From Paenibacillus sinensis (GTDB lineage Bacteria > Bacillota > Bacilli > Paenibacillales > Paenibacillaceae), in the NCBI RefSeq assembly GCF_019904155.1, contig NZ_JAHCMB010000226.1:1-64000 (forward strand): a stretch of 64,000 nucleotides of DNA, read 5' to 3'. The notes beneath the pieces were generated by a model. It ran no database searches, was not told where the DNA came from, and saw only the letters and a list, made by a program, of their open reading frames with translations. Both the position numbers and the translations under genes were made by a program. Of the stretch, positions 46,837 to 55,825 are shown in pieces (position 1 is the first letter of the stretch; each line of letters opens with the position of its first letter).

Positions 46837-48204
46837 TTACAGATAGTCCATCGGGTCGACCGGTGTTCCGTCGATCCGCACCTCAAAGTGCAGATGCGGA
46901 CCCGTCACCCGTCCGGTCGCGCCTGATTCCGCAATGGTCTGGCCGCGTTCCACGCGGTCGCCCACGCTGACCTTGATGCCGCCTTCGCGGATATGTCCGT
47001 ACAACGTCCACATGCCGCCGCCATGATCGATTACCACTGTGTAGCCATAGCCGCTCCACCATTCGGCCACGATAACCGTACCGGCTTCCGCCGCGTGGAT
47101 ATTCGTGCCCTGCGGCACGGCGAAGTCGACGCCGGTATGCAGCTTGCGCTCGCCCGTCACCGGATGAATCCGGTAGCCGTAAGGCGACGAAATCCGCGCC
47201 TGGCCGACGGGCAGCAGCAGCGGGCCGCTGCCGCTCGCGTAAGTGCTGCTGTTGTCGTCTCCGCCATGCTCCGCTTCATCATCGGAGGAACTGGCCACCG
47301 TCTGCGCTTCCGCCGACTTAGCGGCAGCTGCCTTGGCTGCGGCCTCCTTGGCCGCGGCTTCCTTACGGGCGGCCTCTTCCGCCGCGCGTTTGGCTGCGGC
47401 CGCTTTGGCTGCTGCCGCTCTGCGGGCCGCCTCCTCTGCCTTGATCTTGTCCTTCTGCTCTTCAAGCGCCGCACGCTGGCTTGCGAGCTGGACGAGCTTG
47501 GCGTTCTGCTCCTGAGAGATATCCTCGGCATCGTCGATCGCCTTATCGTAATAAGCGATCAGCTCCTGCTTCTCGGCTTCCTTGTCCTTCAGGACGCTGC
47601 GCTGGGATTCCAGGTCGGTATACAGCTGCTTGGCCAGCGCATACTGCCCTTCCAGCTCTTTCTTCTTGGCCGTCACAGTCGCTTCGTCCCGCTTATGCTG
47701 CTCCAGCAGATCCTGGTCCTGATCCACGATCGTCTTCAGCGAGTCGGCGCGGGTCAGAAAGTCGGAGAAGCTTGTCGAAGAGAGCAGTACATCCAGATAG
47801 GACACCGAACCGTCCGTATACATAAGACGCACCCGGGACTCGATCAGCTTCTGGCGGGATTCGACCCGTTCCTGAGCAGCGTCCAGCTCGGCCGCTGTCG
47901 TCTTCAGCGATTTCTCGGTATTGTCGATCTTGGTGGAGATCTGGGTCATTTCACCCTTCACCAGCTCGATCTGGCCGAGCACAACCTGCAGATTCTGTGT
48001 GGTCTTGTTCTTGTAGTGCTGGGCCTCCTGGCCCTGGGCAGCCGCTTTTTCCTGCTGGGCTTTGGCGTCTTTGGCACTCTGCTGCAGCGCCTTCAGCTGC
48101 TTGTCGATTTCGGTGACGCTTGTTTTGCTGGCATAACCTTCAGAGGGCTGGAACATAACAGCGGACAACAGCAGTACGGCTAATCCGGCGGCTATTTTTT
48201 TCAA
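46837..48204 (-). CDS. Secreted M23 endopeptidase with coiled coil (EnvC-like)
   Basis: 455 residues. Signal peptide (1-26, ending GYA-SK), then a coiled coil (about 30-265), then an Ala/Lys/Glu-rich stretch and a C-terminal LytM/M23 domain. The zinc ligands are complete: HTGVDF near residue 356 and HLHFEV near 437. E. coli EnvC has the same shape but a degenerate LytM domain; this one should be active itself. It follows ftsX by 47 nt, so FtsEX probably controls it, as FtsEX controls EnvC or CwlO elsewhere. Confidence 0.87.
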   Translation of the reverse strand: MKKIAAGLAVLLLSAVMFQPSEGYASKTSVTEIDKQLKALQQSAKDAKAQQEKAAAQGQEAQHYKNKTTQNLQVVLGQIELVKGEMTQISTKIDNTEKSLKTTAAELDAAQERVESRQKLIESRVRLMYTDGSVSYLDVLLSSTSFSDFLTRADSLKTIVDQDQDLLEQHKRDEATVTAKKKELEGQYALAKQLYTDLESQRSVLKDKEAEKQELIAYYDKAIDDAEDISQEQNAKLVQLASQRAALEEQKDKIKAEEAARRAAAAKAAAAKRAAEEAARKEAAAKEAAAKAAAAKSAEAQTVASSSDDEAEHGGDDNSSTYASGSGPLLLPVGQARISSPYGYRIHPVTGERKLHTGVDFAVPQGTNIHAAEAGTVIVAEWWSGYGYTVVIDHGGGMWTLYGHIREGGIKVSVGDRVERGQTIAESGATGRVTGPHLHFEVRIDGTPVDPMDYL

Positions 48205-48251
48205 CTCGCGTTCCCCGTCCTTTTATTCAAAAATATCATTTCAAATGATTC

Positions 48252-49166
48252 CTAAACCTTCAGCGACTTGCGGATGGATACGACGCTTCCCCAAATACCG
48301 ATCAGCACGCCGAGACCGACAATCAGTCCGCTCAGCAGCACCCAGATATTCTGGAAAGGAATAAGGCTCCCGCCCATCAGCGGGTCGCCCACAATCGATG
48401 AGCTTAAGCCAGAGTATCCGGCATAGAGAATGCCTACGGTAATTACTGAACCAATAAGTCCGATCAGCGCGCCTTCCACGAAGAACGGCCACCTGATAAA
48501 AGCATTGGTAGCCCCGACGAGCTTCATAATGCCGATTTCCTTGCGGCGGGCCAGAATAGTGACCCGAATCGTATTGGAAATAAGGAACATGGACATGATG
48601 GCCAGTCCCGCCACGAACACGAATCCGATGTTGCGGATGGTTTTCGTAACTTTGAACAGGGTCTCGATGGCGCCTTGTCCGTACTTCACTTTATAGATCG
48701 GCTTCTCGGGGTGGGTGTCGTTGAGCGCCTCGATCTTCTTCGCCACAAAAGGCACGGTCGTCGGCTCCACAACCTCCACCTGGAAAGCATCGTTCAGCGG
48801 GTTGTTATCTTTGTCGAAGCCCTCCAGAATGCTGTCGGCATCAGGCCCCAAATCCTTGCGCAGATTCTCCAGCCCCTGCTCCTTGGAGATGAACTCGATC
48901 TTGCTGACCTCGGGCATGCTGCCGATTTCGTTCTGCAGTGTGTCGCGGAGCGCCTGATTCGTCTCCAGCGTCAGGTGTACGGTGATCTGGACCTGGCTGT
49001 CCGCCTTGTCCGCGAGTGAATTGACATTAAGCACAAGAAGGATGAAGACACCCAGCACAAGCAGCGAAACCACAATGGAGGTGATGGATGCCACCGACAT
49101 CCACCCGTTGCGGAATACGTTCCTGAAGCCTTCCCGCACATGACGCAAGAAGGTTTTAAAACTCAT
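48252..49166 (-). CDS. ftsX: Cell-division ABC protein FtsX
   Basis: 304 residues. Four membrane helices: one near 22-48, then three in the C-terminal half (about 175-200, 225-250, 270-298). The extracellular domain (50-165) includes [18 protein letters not shown] and FEVEVVEP-type strands typical of FtsX. It overlaps ftsE by 11 nt. FtsEX uses ATP hydrolysis to switch on peptidoglycan hydrolases during growth or division; the next gene encodes such a hydrolase. Confidence 0.93.
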   Translation of the reverse strand: MSFKTFLRHVREGFRNVFRNGWMSVASITSIVVSLLVLGVFILLVLNVNSLADKADSQVQITVHLTLETNQALRDTLQNEIGSMPEVSKIEFISKEQGLENLRKDLGPDADSILEGFDKDNNPLNDAFQVEVVEPTTVPFVAKKIEALNDTHPEKPIYKVKYGQGAIETLFKVTKTIRNIGFVFVAGLAIMSMFLISNTIRVTILARRKEIGIMKLVGATNAFIRWPFFVEGALIGLIGSVITVGILYAGYSGLSSSIVGDPLMGGSLIPFQNIWVLLSGLIVGLGVLIGIWGSVVSIRKSLKV

Positions 49167-49842
49167 ACCCGTATTCCCCTCTCAGCTGGTCTCTGACAAT
49201 CTGCCCGTGCTCGATGGCCAGCACCCGCTTGCGCATCTTGTTGACAATATCGCGGTTATGGGTCGCCATCACGATCGTCGTGCCGCGAAAATTGATTTCG
49301 TCCAGCAGCTGCATGATCCCCCAGGACGTCTCGGGGTCCAGGTTGCCCGTAGGCTCGTCCGCCACGATAACCGACGGATTATTCACTATTGCCCGGGCGA
49401 TGGCGATGCGCTGCTGCTCCCCGCCTGAGAGCTGGGAAGGCTCACGATTTGCTTTGCTGCGCAGTCCCACGAGGTCGAGCACCTCATTGACCCGCTTCTT
49501 GATCTGCTTCTTCGGCGCTTCGATAACCTCCATCGCGAAGGCGACGTTCTCGAAGGCCGTCAGCTTCGGCAGCAGCCGGAAATCCTGAAACACGACGCCG
49601 ATGTTGCGGCGGACATAAGGGATTTTGCGCGGCTTCAGCTTGCCGATATTGAATCCGCCCACGGAGATTTGCCCCTTGGTCGGCGTTTCCTCTCTATAGA
49701 TCAATTTCATGAACGTCGATTTGCCCGCTCCGGACGGACCGACGATATATACGAACTCGTTGCGGTCGATTTTGACCGATACTCCTTGAAGGGCGTGAGT
49801 CCCGTTAGGGTACGTCTTCCATATATCCTGCATTTCGATCAT
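49156..49842 (-). CDS. ftsE: Cell-division ATP-binding protein FtsE
   Basis: 228 residues from ATG 49842 ([18 protein letters not shown]), with GGAAG about 8 nt upstream and the exact usual FtsE length; an in-frame ATG 24 nt further up is possible. Walker [17 protein letters not shown], signature [16 protein letters not shown] and Walker [15 protein letters not shown] are complete. First gene of ftsE-ftsX-M23 and perhaps ctpB. Confidence 0.94.
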   Translation of the reverse strand: MIEMQDIWKTYPNGTHALQGVSVKIDRNEFVYIVGPSGAGKSTFMKLIYREETPTKGQISVGGFNIGKLKPRKIPYVRRNIGVVFQDFRLLPKLTAFENVAFAMEVIEAPKKQIKKRVNEVLDLVGLRSKANREPSQLSGGEQQRIAIARAIVNNPSVIVADEPTGNLDPETSWGIMQLLDEINFRGTTIVMATHNRDIVNKMRKRVLAIEHGQIVRDQLRGEYGYEF

Positions 49843-50141
49843 CTGATCACTTCCCGGTTCTGACATTATCCGCCGCGACCTGCGACAATATTTCCAGCGG
49901 ATTTCCATAAACAGCAATAATTCCGCAACGTATCTATTGTAACAAATCCGTAACTGCTTGAGTACCCGAAAGTTTTATGAAGGAGTTTATGGAGGGGCGC
50001 ATATGCTTGTAGAGGGTTGATCCGCCTTTCACTACCCTTTATCGGCAGAACGGAACAAATGTGTAACCCTTATGGAGAGCTTGCCGCGGCGGAGTGCGGA
50101 TTGGATCATCCTTTTTTTGTACAGAGGCAAGGGGGATGTCG

Positions 50142-51569
50142 ATGAGAAAAGTGCATGCCGTTCTTATAATTGCGGGCGGTCTTCTTCTAGCGGTTGCGCT
50201 GGCCTACGGAGGAGTGGCGCTGTATGCGGGGCAGTCGACCGTCCCTAAAGGGACCCTGCTCGCCGGGTGGGACATCGGGGGAAAGAACATCGCGGCTGCG
50301 TGGACGGAGCTTGACCAAAAGCTCGCCGGGCTGGGGGCGATTCCGCTCACTCTGCGGGTCGGCGATACGAAGGGATTGAAGCTCACGTTGAAAGAGGCAG
50401 GAGTCACGTATCAGGCGAAGTCGTTTCTGAATGAATTGGACCGGTTGTCGGAAGGCGGGATATGGGAGCGCGCCAAAGCCCGTTATTCGTTTGAAAAAAA
50501 CTGGGCGCTGACGGCCGCATGGACGGACACGGCGCTGAGGAGCAGGCTGAATGCGGACTGGGAGAGCTCAACGTTCGGTGACCCGGTTGACGCCACCCGC
50601 CGGATTACGGAGTATGACCAGATTGTATATACACCGGGCCGGACTTCGCTCCGGATCGATTGGACCCATGCCGGGCTTACACTCCGGGCCGTCATTCCAA
50701 AGGATTTCACTCAGCTGGATGCGCTGAAAACTACCGGACTAACCGCAGAGCTGCCGCTGCGCACGGTACAGCCGGACGTGACGCTGCAGTCGCTGAAGGA
50801 ACAGGGAGTCGCGCGAAAAATTATGGAGTTCAGCACTTCGCTCGGTGCAAGCGGACCGGGACGAAGCTACAACGTGGAATCGGCCGCCAAGGCGGTGAAC
50901 GATACGCTTCTTCCGCCCGGCGCCGTCTTTGACTATGACAAGGCGATCGAGAAGGCGGAGAACGAGTACGGCTTCCGGGAAGCGCCCGTGATCGTGAACG
51001 GCACGCTCCAGCCGGGCGTCGGGGGTGGCATCTGCCAGGTGTCCAGCACGCTGTACAATGCGGCGCTGCGCACGGGCATGGAAATTGTGGAGCGCCGCAA
51101 CCATTCCCTCCCGGTCAACTATTTGCCCAAGGGCCAGGACGCCACGTTCTCGCGCGGGTCCATTAACTTCCGGTTCCGCAACACAACCGGACATTATCTG
51201 CTCATCAGGGCCGCCGTCAGCGGGCGCTCGCTTACCGTCAAGCTGTTCGGGACCTTTCCATCCAATGTGTCGTATTCGGTGGAATCGCGAACCGTGGAGA
51301 TTCTGGCTCCGGGCCGCCGGACGGTGACCGACTCTTCTCTCCCTCCCGGTGCGTCGCGGACGCTGCGGAAGGGCCGGGCCGGCTATATCGTTGAGACCTA
51401 CCAGACCAAATTCGTAGGAGGCGAAGCGGTGGAGCGCATCCGGGTGTCCCGGGATACCTATCAACCGAAGCAGGCCCTCGTCGCCGTAGGTCCGGGAGGA
51501 GCTGACTCTTCCGGTGCGCAGAACAGCGAGCGTCCGCTGGTGGAGGACGGTATCCGGAGCAGCGAATGA
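50142..51569 (+). CDS. VanW-family protein with G5-like domain
   Basis: 475 residues from ATG 50142, 6 nt after AAGGGGG. An N-terminal anchor (8-28) is followed by a peptidoglycan-binding-like region (about 45-230) and the VanW domain (about 245-370), with LLPPGAVFDYDKAIEKAENE and the signature GVGGGICQVSSTLYNAALRT. RNHSLPVNYLPKGQDAT and a G5-like C-terminus (YIVETYQTKF) follow. VanW occurs in vancomycin-resistance clusters, but its role is unknown; secreted VanW/G5 proteins occur widely in Bacillota. No van genes are nearby. Confidence 0.85.
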   Translation: MRKVHAVLIIAGGLLLAVALAYGGVALYAGQSTVPKGTLLAGWDIGGKNIAAAWTELDQKLAGLGAIPLTLRVGDTKGLKLTLKEAGVTYQAKSFLNELDRLSEGGIWERAKARYSFEKNWALTAAWTDTALRSRLNADWESSTFGDPVDATRRITEYDQIVYTPGRTSLRIDWTHAGLTLRAVIPKDFTQLDALKTTGLTAELPLRTVQPDVTLQSLKEQGVARKIMEFSTSLGASGPGRSYNVESAAKAVNDTLLPPGAVFDYDKAIEKAENEYGFREAPVIVNGTLQPGVGGGICQVSSTLYNAALRTGMEIVERRNHSLPVNYLPKGQDATFSRGSINFRFRNTTGHYLLIRAAVSGRSLTVKLFGTFPSNVSYSVESRTVEILAPGRRTVTDSSLPPGASRTLRKGRAGYIVETYQTKFVGGEAVERIRVSRDTYQPKQALVAVGPGGADSSGAQNSERPLVEDGIRSSE

Positions 51570-51740
51570 GGGGCGGATGCCGTTTCTGGAAGGAATGCCT
51601 GCCTCCTGCCGGCGTTCCTGGGTTTCGGAAGATTTAAAGCGGCGTTTACGGACGGGGCGGGCGGATTTTACAATGAGAGGCTATACTTGTTGGGTGATCC
51701 AGGCATTTCAATTCACTATTTAATGAAAGGATGAACCAGC

Positions 51741-52160
51741 ATGACAATCGCCCAAGCCGTCTCCCTCCCACGCGGAGTTACAACCCTGCTCAGACCGGCA
51801 CCTGTGCTTCGGGAGCAGCAGACATGCCGCGAGGCCATCCGTTTGATGTTCGAGCATCCCCGGTCCAAATGCCTTGTCATTTGCGACGAGAGCGACCGCC
51901 CTGTCGGCCTCTTGATGAGCGAGCCGTTCTTTCTGCGGGCAACCGGCCGGAGCGGAGCCGATTCGTTCTACCGCGAATCCGCACTTGAACAAGCGCAGAC
52001 TCATCTGCTTACGGCAGACATCGAGTCCGATCCGTCCGAGATTCTGGCCCGGCTGCTGGAGCGCCATCCCGCGCAGCAGAATGACTCCATCATCATCACC
52101 CGAAACGGCAAGCTGGCCGGCACCGTCAACCCCGCCGATCTGAGAGCCCTTCTGGGCTAA
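51741..52160 (+). CDS. CBS-domain protein
   Basis: 139 residues, mostly one CBS pair (Bateman module). The first copy covers about 25-75 (CREAIRLMFEHPRSKCLVIC, DRPVGLL) and the second about 80-138 (DSIIITRNGKLAGTVNPADL). CBS pairs usually bind adenine nucleotides. No fused enzyme is present. AAAGGATG lies before the ATG. Converges with the IseA-like gene after 22 nt. Confidence 0.75.
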   Translation: MTIAQAVSLPRGVTTLLRPAPVLREQQTCREAIRLMFEHPRSKCLVICDESDRPVGLLMSEPFFLRATGRSGADSFYRESALEQAQTHLLTADIESDPSEILARLLERHPAQQNDSIIITRNGKLAGTVNPADLRALLG

Positions 52161-52182
52161 TTCCCGCTTTCTCCCCCCTTTC

Positions 52183-52803
52183 TTAGAACAAGGTATCCGG
52201 GGACATATCGATTCTCCAATACCCGTTTACCTTCTTCAGCTTAACGGTGACCTTCTCCGCATCCTGCACATTATCGGGATACGGCACCGTCAACTCAAAA
52301 ACCGCAGTCAAGGCATCCTTCGATACCATTCGGGCTTTGGCGTCCTCGAACAGCAGCAGATTGCCGAGATCGCCGTTGACCTGCGACATCCTTCCGTTCT
52401 TCTCGTAAAATTGCGTCTGGGCGTAGTACGCGGCAGCATTGTGCGTATACGCCTGTTTTACGTAATGCATCAGCTTCTGCTTCGTTCCAATGTCCGCGGA
52501 GATATAACGGTATTCCATTTCTTTATAATTAAAAGTCTCCAGCCTGGCCAGCGAGCCGCCCCGGCTGGTATAGAAATAAATTTCCCGCGCTTTGACGATA
52601 AGCGGAATGATTGTGGCCGGCGTCAGATTGTTGATCATTGACGGATTGATCGCCGCACCCGTCGCAGTCGCGGCCGCGGTCGCATTGGCGGATATTGTGC
52701 CTGTCGCTCCCGTAGTCGCCGATGCCGCAAATGCGCCTCCCGCCGCCGGCGTTAATCCAAGGGTGAGGGCCAGCAATCCCGGCAGCCATTTGGTGTTGTT
52801 CAT
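52183..52803 (-). CDS. Secreted IseA-like protein (putative DL-endopeptidase inhibitor)
   Basis: 206 residues from ATG 52803, 9 nt after GAGGAGG. A signal peptide ends near AFA-AS (29), then an Ala/Thr-rich linker. The remaining ~150 residues resemble the IseA (YoeB) family: YKEMEYRYISADIGTKQKLM, then YVKQAYTHNAA, and a C-terminal KVNGYWRIDM strand. In B. subtilis IseA binds and inhibits LytE, LytF and CwlO-type endopeptidases. The match was made by eye, so the family call is moderate. A possible cre-like site lies 90 nt upstream. Confidence 0.6.
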   Translation of the reverse strand: MNNTKWLPGLLALTLGLTPAAGGAFAASATTGATGTISANATAAATATGAAINPSMINNLTPATIIPLIVKAREIYFYTSRGGSLARLETFNYKEMEYRYISADIGTKQKLMHYVKQAYTHNAAAYYAQTQFYEKNGRMSQVNGDLGNLLLFEDAKARMVSKDALTAVFELTVPYPDNVQDAEKVTVKLKKVNGYWRIDMSPDTLF

Positions 52804-53204
52804 TAGTACGTTCCTCCTCGCAGTATGAGTGATGTAACAAGCCTTTCGATAAAACAGCCCACAAACTATCAATACCCGCCGGATGCCCGGGTGAAAACGC
52901 TTCTATCTTCTGTATAGAACCCAACTAAGAAACAGTCAATGTCATTACAATCGCCAAATCGGGTAAAGAATAGTAGAAACGCGAACACAAAGGCATCTTT
53001 CATGCTGGTGAAAAACAATTTTGCAGCGTTTGTGATTGCGTACAATAATCTATTATTCTGGAGGATTAAACAACCGGCCGTCATGGACCCGAAGATCAGG
53101 TCCATGACGGCCGATTCATTTGTAATCATCTATGATGACAGCTGGCTTCAATGCCAGCGGATGCGCCGCGAGTCAACTGAATATGAGGCTGTCACAAGAG
53201 GCTG
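52804..53204. other. Intergenic region
   Basis: Upstream of the IseA-like gene and downstream of the GH4 gene, both on the minus strand. TGAAAACGCTTCTA at 52892-52905 resembles a CcpA cre site (one or two mismatches). A terminator lies at 53075-53113. Nothing else was seen. Confidence 0.45.
53075..53113 (-). terminator. Terminator of the kinase-GH4 operon
   Basis: CGGCCGTCATGGACC pairs perfectly over 15 bp with GGTCCATGACGGCCG; the minus strand continues GTTGTTTAAT. Confidence 0.65.
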
Positions 53205-54542
53205 TCACAAAGTCTGGCTGCTTCGAACCTGGAATTGCGGCAAGAAGCCGGCGTTCTGCTCCAGAAGATCATTCAACAGCGCCTTGGCTGTCTGTTCATC
53301 GCCCACCAAGGGATGAATGGTCAGCGCCTGCAAAGCGGCGGCATAATCCCCGTGGACAGCCGCCTCTACGGTAAGCTCTTCGTAGGCCTTCACCACTTGC
53401 AGCAATCCTCTAATCTGCGGAGGCAGCGGATGGCTGAGCGACAAGGCATGCGGACCGTCGGACTTGATGACACAGTTAACCTCAATAGCCACATCGTCGG
53501 GAAGACAAGGGATAATGCCCTGGTTGCGCACGTTGACAGTCTGAATATCGCCGGTATCGTTATAGATGGATTTCATCAATTGCACAGCCGCTTCGGAATA
53601 ATAGGCCCCTCCGCGTTTCTCCAATTGAGGCGGCTTCGAAGTCAGCGCCGGCTGCTTGTATAGTTCGAATAGCTCTGCCTCCACTTCCTTCACTTCATCC
53701 GCCCGGGTCTTGCCTGTAGCTTCATAATGCTCCGTGATTTCGCGCAGCATCTCTTCCTTCATATAATAATAACGATGGTAGGCGCAGGGCAATGCGCCCA
53801 GCGATTGAATAAATTCCGCATCCCATTCCAAATCGGGGATGTTAGCCATGGATATTCCTTTGGCGCCGGATAGCTTGTCGAGAAAATCGCCGGTCATTTC
53901 CTTTCCGTCGATCATAACCCGGGTGGTCCAGTGCAAATGATTGATTCCAACGATCTCAATGTACATTTCCGTCTGCGGCACACCGTAGAGTTCAGCAATT
54001 TGCATCTTGGTGCTGATGGGCAGATTGCAGAGCCCGACGGATTTCACGCGAGAGTACTTGGAGACGGCCTCGGTAACCAGTCCGGCCGGATTGGTAAAAT
54101 TAATCATGAACGCATCCGGAGCCAGTTCCTCGATATCCTTGCAAATGTCCAGAATGACGGGGATCGTGCGCAGCGCTTTGGCGAAGCCGCCGGCTCCGGT
54201 CGTTTCCTGGCCAATCAAATGATGGGCGAGCGGAATCTTCTCGTCTCTTGAGCGCGCATCCAGCATTCCGACACGAATCTGGGTCGTTACAAAATCAGCG
54301 CCGCGGATCGCCTCCCGGCGGTCCAGCGTCAAATGCAGCTTGATCGGCTTGCCGCTTGCATCGATCATCCGCTGGGCAAGATCGCCCACAACCTTCAGTT
54401 TCTCAGCCCCTGCTTCAATGTCCACCAGATACAGGTCGGCGACCGGAAACACATCATGATAACGTATCAAACCGTCGATAAGCTCCGGCGTATAGGAAGA
54501 CCCTCCTCCGATTACGGCTATTTTCAATTGTCTCTTCTTCAT
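53205..54542 (-). CDS. GH4 family 6-phospho-glycosidase
   Basis: 445 residues, the typical GH4 length. The NAD-binding start is KIAVIGGGSSYTPELIDGL (about 7-25). The metal/substrate residues lie in GQETTGAGG, INFTNPAGLVTEA, GLCNLPIS (Cys) and GINHLHW (His). GH4 enzymes use NAD+ and Mn2+ to cleave 6-phosphorylated disaccharides by a redox route. Sequence pattern is closest to 6-phospho-beta-glucosidase (LicH/CelF/ChbF type). It overlaps the sugar-kinase gene by 4 nt. No PTS gene is present, which is unusual for GH4. Confidence 0.88.
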   Translation of the reverse strand: MKKRQLKIAVIGGGSSYTPELIDGLIRYHDVFPVADLYLVDIEAGAEKLKVVGDLAQRMIDASGKPIKLHLTLDRREAIRGADFVTTQIRVGMLDARSRDEKIPLAHHLIGQETTGAGGFAKALRTIPVILDICKDIEELAPDAFMINFTNPAGLVTEAVSKYSRVKSVGLCNLPISTKMQIAELYGVPQTEMYIEIVGINHLHWTTRVMIDGKEMTGDFLDKLSGAKGISMANIPDLEWDAEFIQSLGALPCAYHRYYYMKEEMLREITEHYEATGKTRADEVKEVEAELFELYKQPALTSKPPQLEKRGGAYYSEAAVQLMKSIYNDTGDIQTVNVRNQGIIPCLPDDVAIEVNCVIKSDGPHALSLSHPLPPQIRGLLQVVKAYEELTVEAAVHGDYAAALQALTIHPLVGDEQTAKALLNDLLEQNAGFLPQFQVRSSQTL

Positions 54543-55519
54543 TTGCGATCTCCTCCGTATCTCTCGAAATTCCGGATCATTTGCTCCGTTACCGGGATAT
54601 CAACATGGTCCATTGCCAGCATTACCGCCCCGAATACGGGAGCCATTTCAGGAATAACAAGCGTACTAGTCGGGGCCTCCGCCTTTACTTCCTTGCTTAA
54701 TGCCTCCAGCAGCAGTGAATTTCTGCCCGACTGGAGAATGCTGCCCGTTAAGACTATCGGCACTACTTCGCCCTTGAATCCGCCAAGTTTACGGATAACG
54801 GTCGCCGCCGACAGCCCAAGCTCTCTTCCCATCTCCACGAGAAGCTCGCGGGATAGCCAGTCGCCGGACTCGGACGCCTCATGAACAATCAGCGACAGCT
54901 CAAGCGGCGCTGTCTGCCTGTCTTCGTCGAGAAACTGGTTGAACATAGCTTCGAAGCTCCCAAAACCGAGCGCCAGGGGGATTCGTTCCACCAGGATGCT
55001 ATAAGGCTCTCTTCCCTCCCAGGAGCGAACCGCTCTGCCCAATGCCTGTGCGGCCAAATAATAACCGCCCGCCCGGTCGCCGAACAGAAGATCGAACCCT
55101 CCGACCTGGATAACGGTTCCTTGCCGGTTGCGGCCTGCCGCGTTGGTACTGCTTCCGCACACCAGCACAACACCGACATTATCCGGGCTTCCGATACGCA
55201 ATCCCTCCATCGTATCGCAGACCACATTCCATTTGCGCAAAGACAACTGCCGGTCAATTTCCGGAGAGAGCTTCTCCAGATCAACAGGACGGTCCGCGCC
55301 CGCAAGGCCGAATTGCACAACATCCAAATCATCCTCGGCAATGCCGGCTTGCACAAGGGCGTCCATCAGCGCACTTCTAATATTGGCCACCGCGGCGGCG
55401 GCTCCAATCATTTGATGATTGCCGCAGCCCGACCGGCCGGACCCCAGAACGGTTCCTTGCTCATCGGCAACGATGACGAGCGTCTTGCTCCCTCCGCCGT
55501 CCACACCTGCAATATACAT
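54539..55519 (-). CDS. BadF/BadG-type ATPase, likely N-acetylglucosamine or glucosamine kinase
   Basis: 326 residues from ATG 55519, 8 nt after CAGGAG; a longer frame adds 7 residues without such a site. ASKHA fold: phosphate-1 motif GVDGGGSKTLVIV (5-17), CGNHQMIG, FGLAGADRP and a Gly-rich second ATP loop. In the family these are GlcNAc or GlcN kinases. It starts the operon that ends with the GH4 gene and is divergent from the GntR/UTRA regulator. The kinase might provide the 6-phosphate needed by the GH4 enzyme. Confidence 0.8.
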   Translation of the reverse strand: MYIAGVDGGGSKTLVIVADEQGTVLGSGRSGCGNHQMIGAAAAVANIRSALMDALVQAGIAEDDLDVVQFGLAGADRPVDLEKLSPEIDRQLSLRKWNVVCDTMEGLRIGSPDNVGVVLVCGSSTNAAGRNRQGTVIQVGGFDLLFGDRAGGYYLAAQALGRAVRSWEGREPYSILVERIPLALGFGSFEAMFNQFLDEDRQTAPLELSLIVHEASESGDWLSRELLVEMGRELGLSAATVIRKLGGFKGEVVPIVLTGSILQSGRNSLLLEALSKEVKAEAPTSTLVIPEMAPVFGAVMLAMDHVDIPVTEQMIRNFERYGGDRK

Positions 55520-55707
55520 GGTTTCAACTCCTGTTAACAAAGCTCCCTATCGTTTCTTCCTGACTCATCCATTGTCACGGATACCATAAACTTTGTCGCA
55601 ATAAACTCCCAAATCCGGTCGACCTTGCTGAAAGGGCCATATTACCCATAAAATATAACAGTAAACCAACTATTTAGGATAGTATATAGGCTTTCCTCAA
55701 GTTATAG

Positions 55708-55728
55708 TTGTATTTTTTGGAAATACAA
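55708..55728. promoter_or_regulatory. Inverted repeat in the kinase/gntR promoter region
   Basis: TTGTATTT and AAATACAA, 5 nt apart, between the divergent kinase and GntR genes. Possible operator for the UTRA regulator. Interval 55520-55825 holds no gene. Confidence 0.4.
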
Positions 55729-55785
55729 ACCGTAATTTTTTTGTTTACTCCTCTGTCAAACCCGGTTTATCCGGTTCTTTTTCCA

Positions 55786-55794
55786 TGATATAAT
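55786..55794 (+). promoter_or_regulatory. Extended -10 promoter of the GntR gene
   Basis: TGATATAAT, a TGnTATAAT extended -10, 31 nt upstream of the ATG. The -35 is weak (TTTATC). Confidence 0.55.
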
Positions 55795-55825
55795 ATAACA
55801 AATTCGGTAACGGAGGAACTTTGTA

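Noticed and set aside
46993-48183. 396-codon frame antisense to the M23 gene
   Set aside because: Mirror of the Ala/Lys-rich coiled coil; no start signal.
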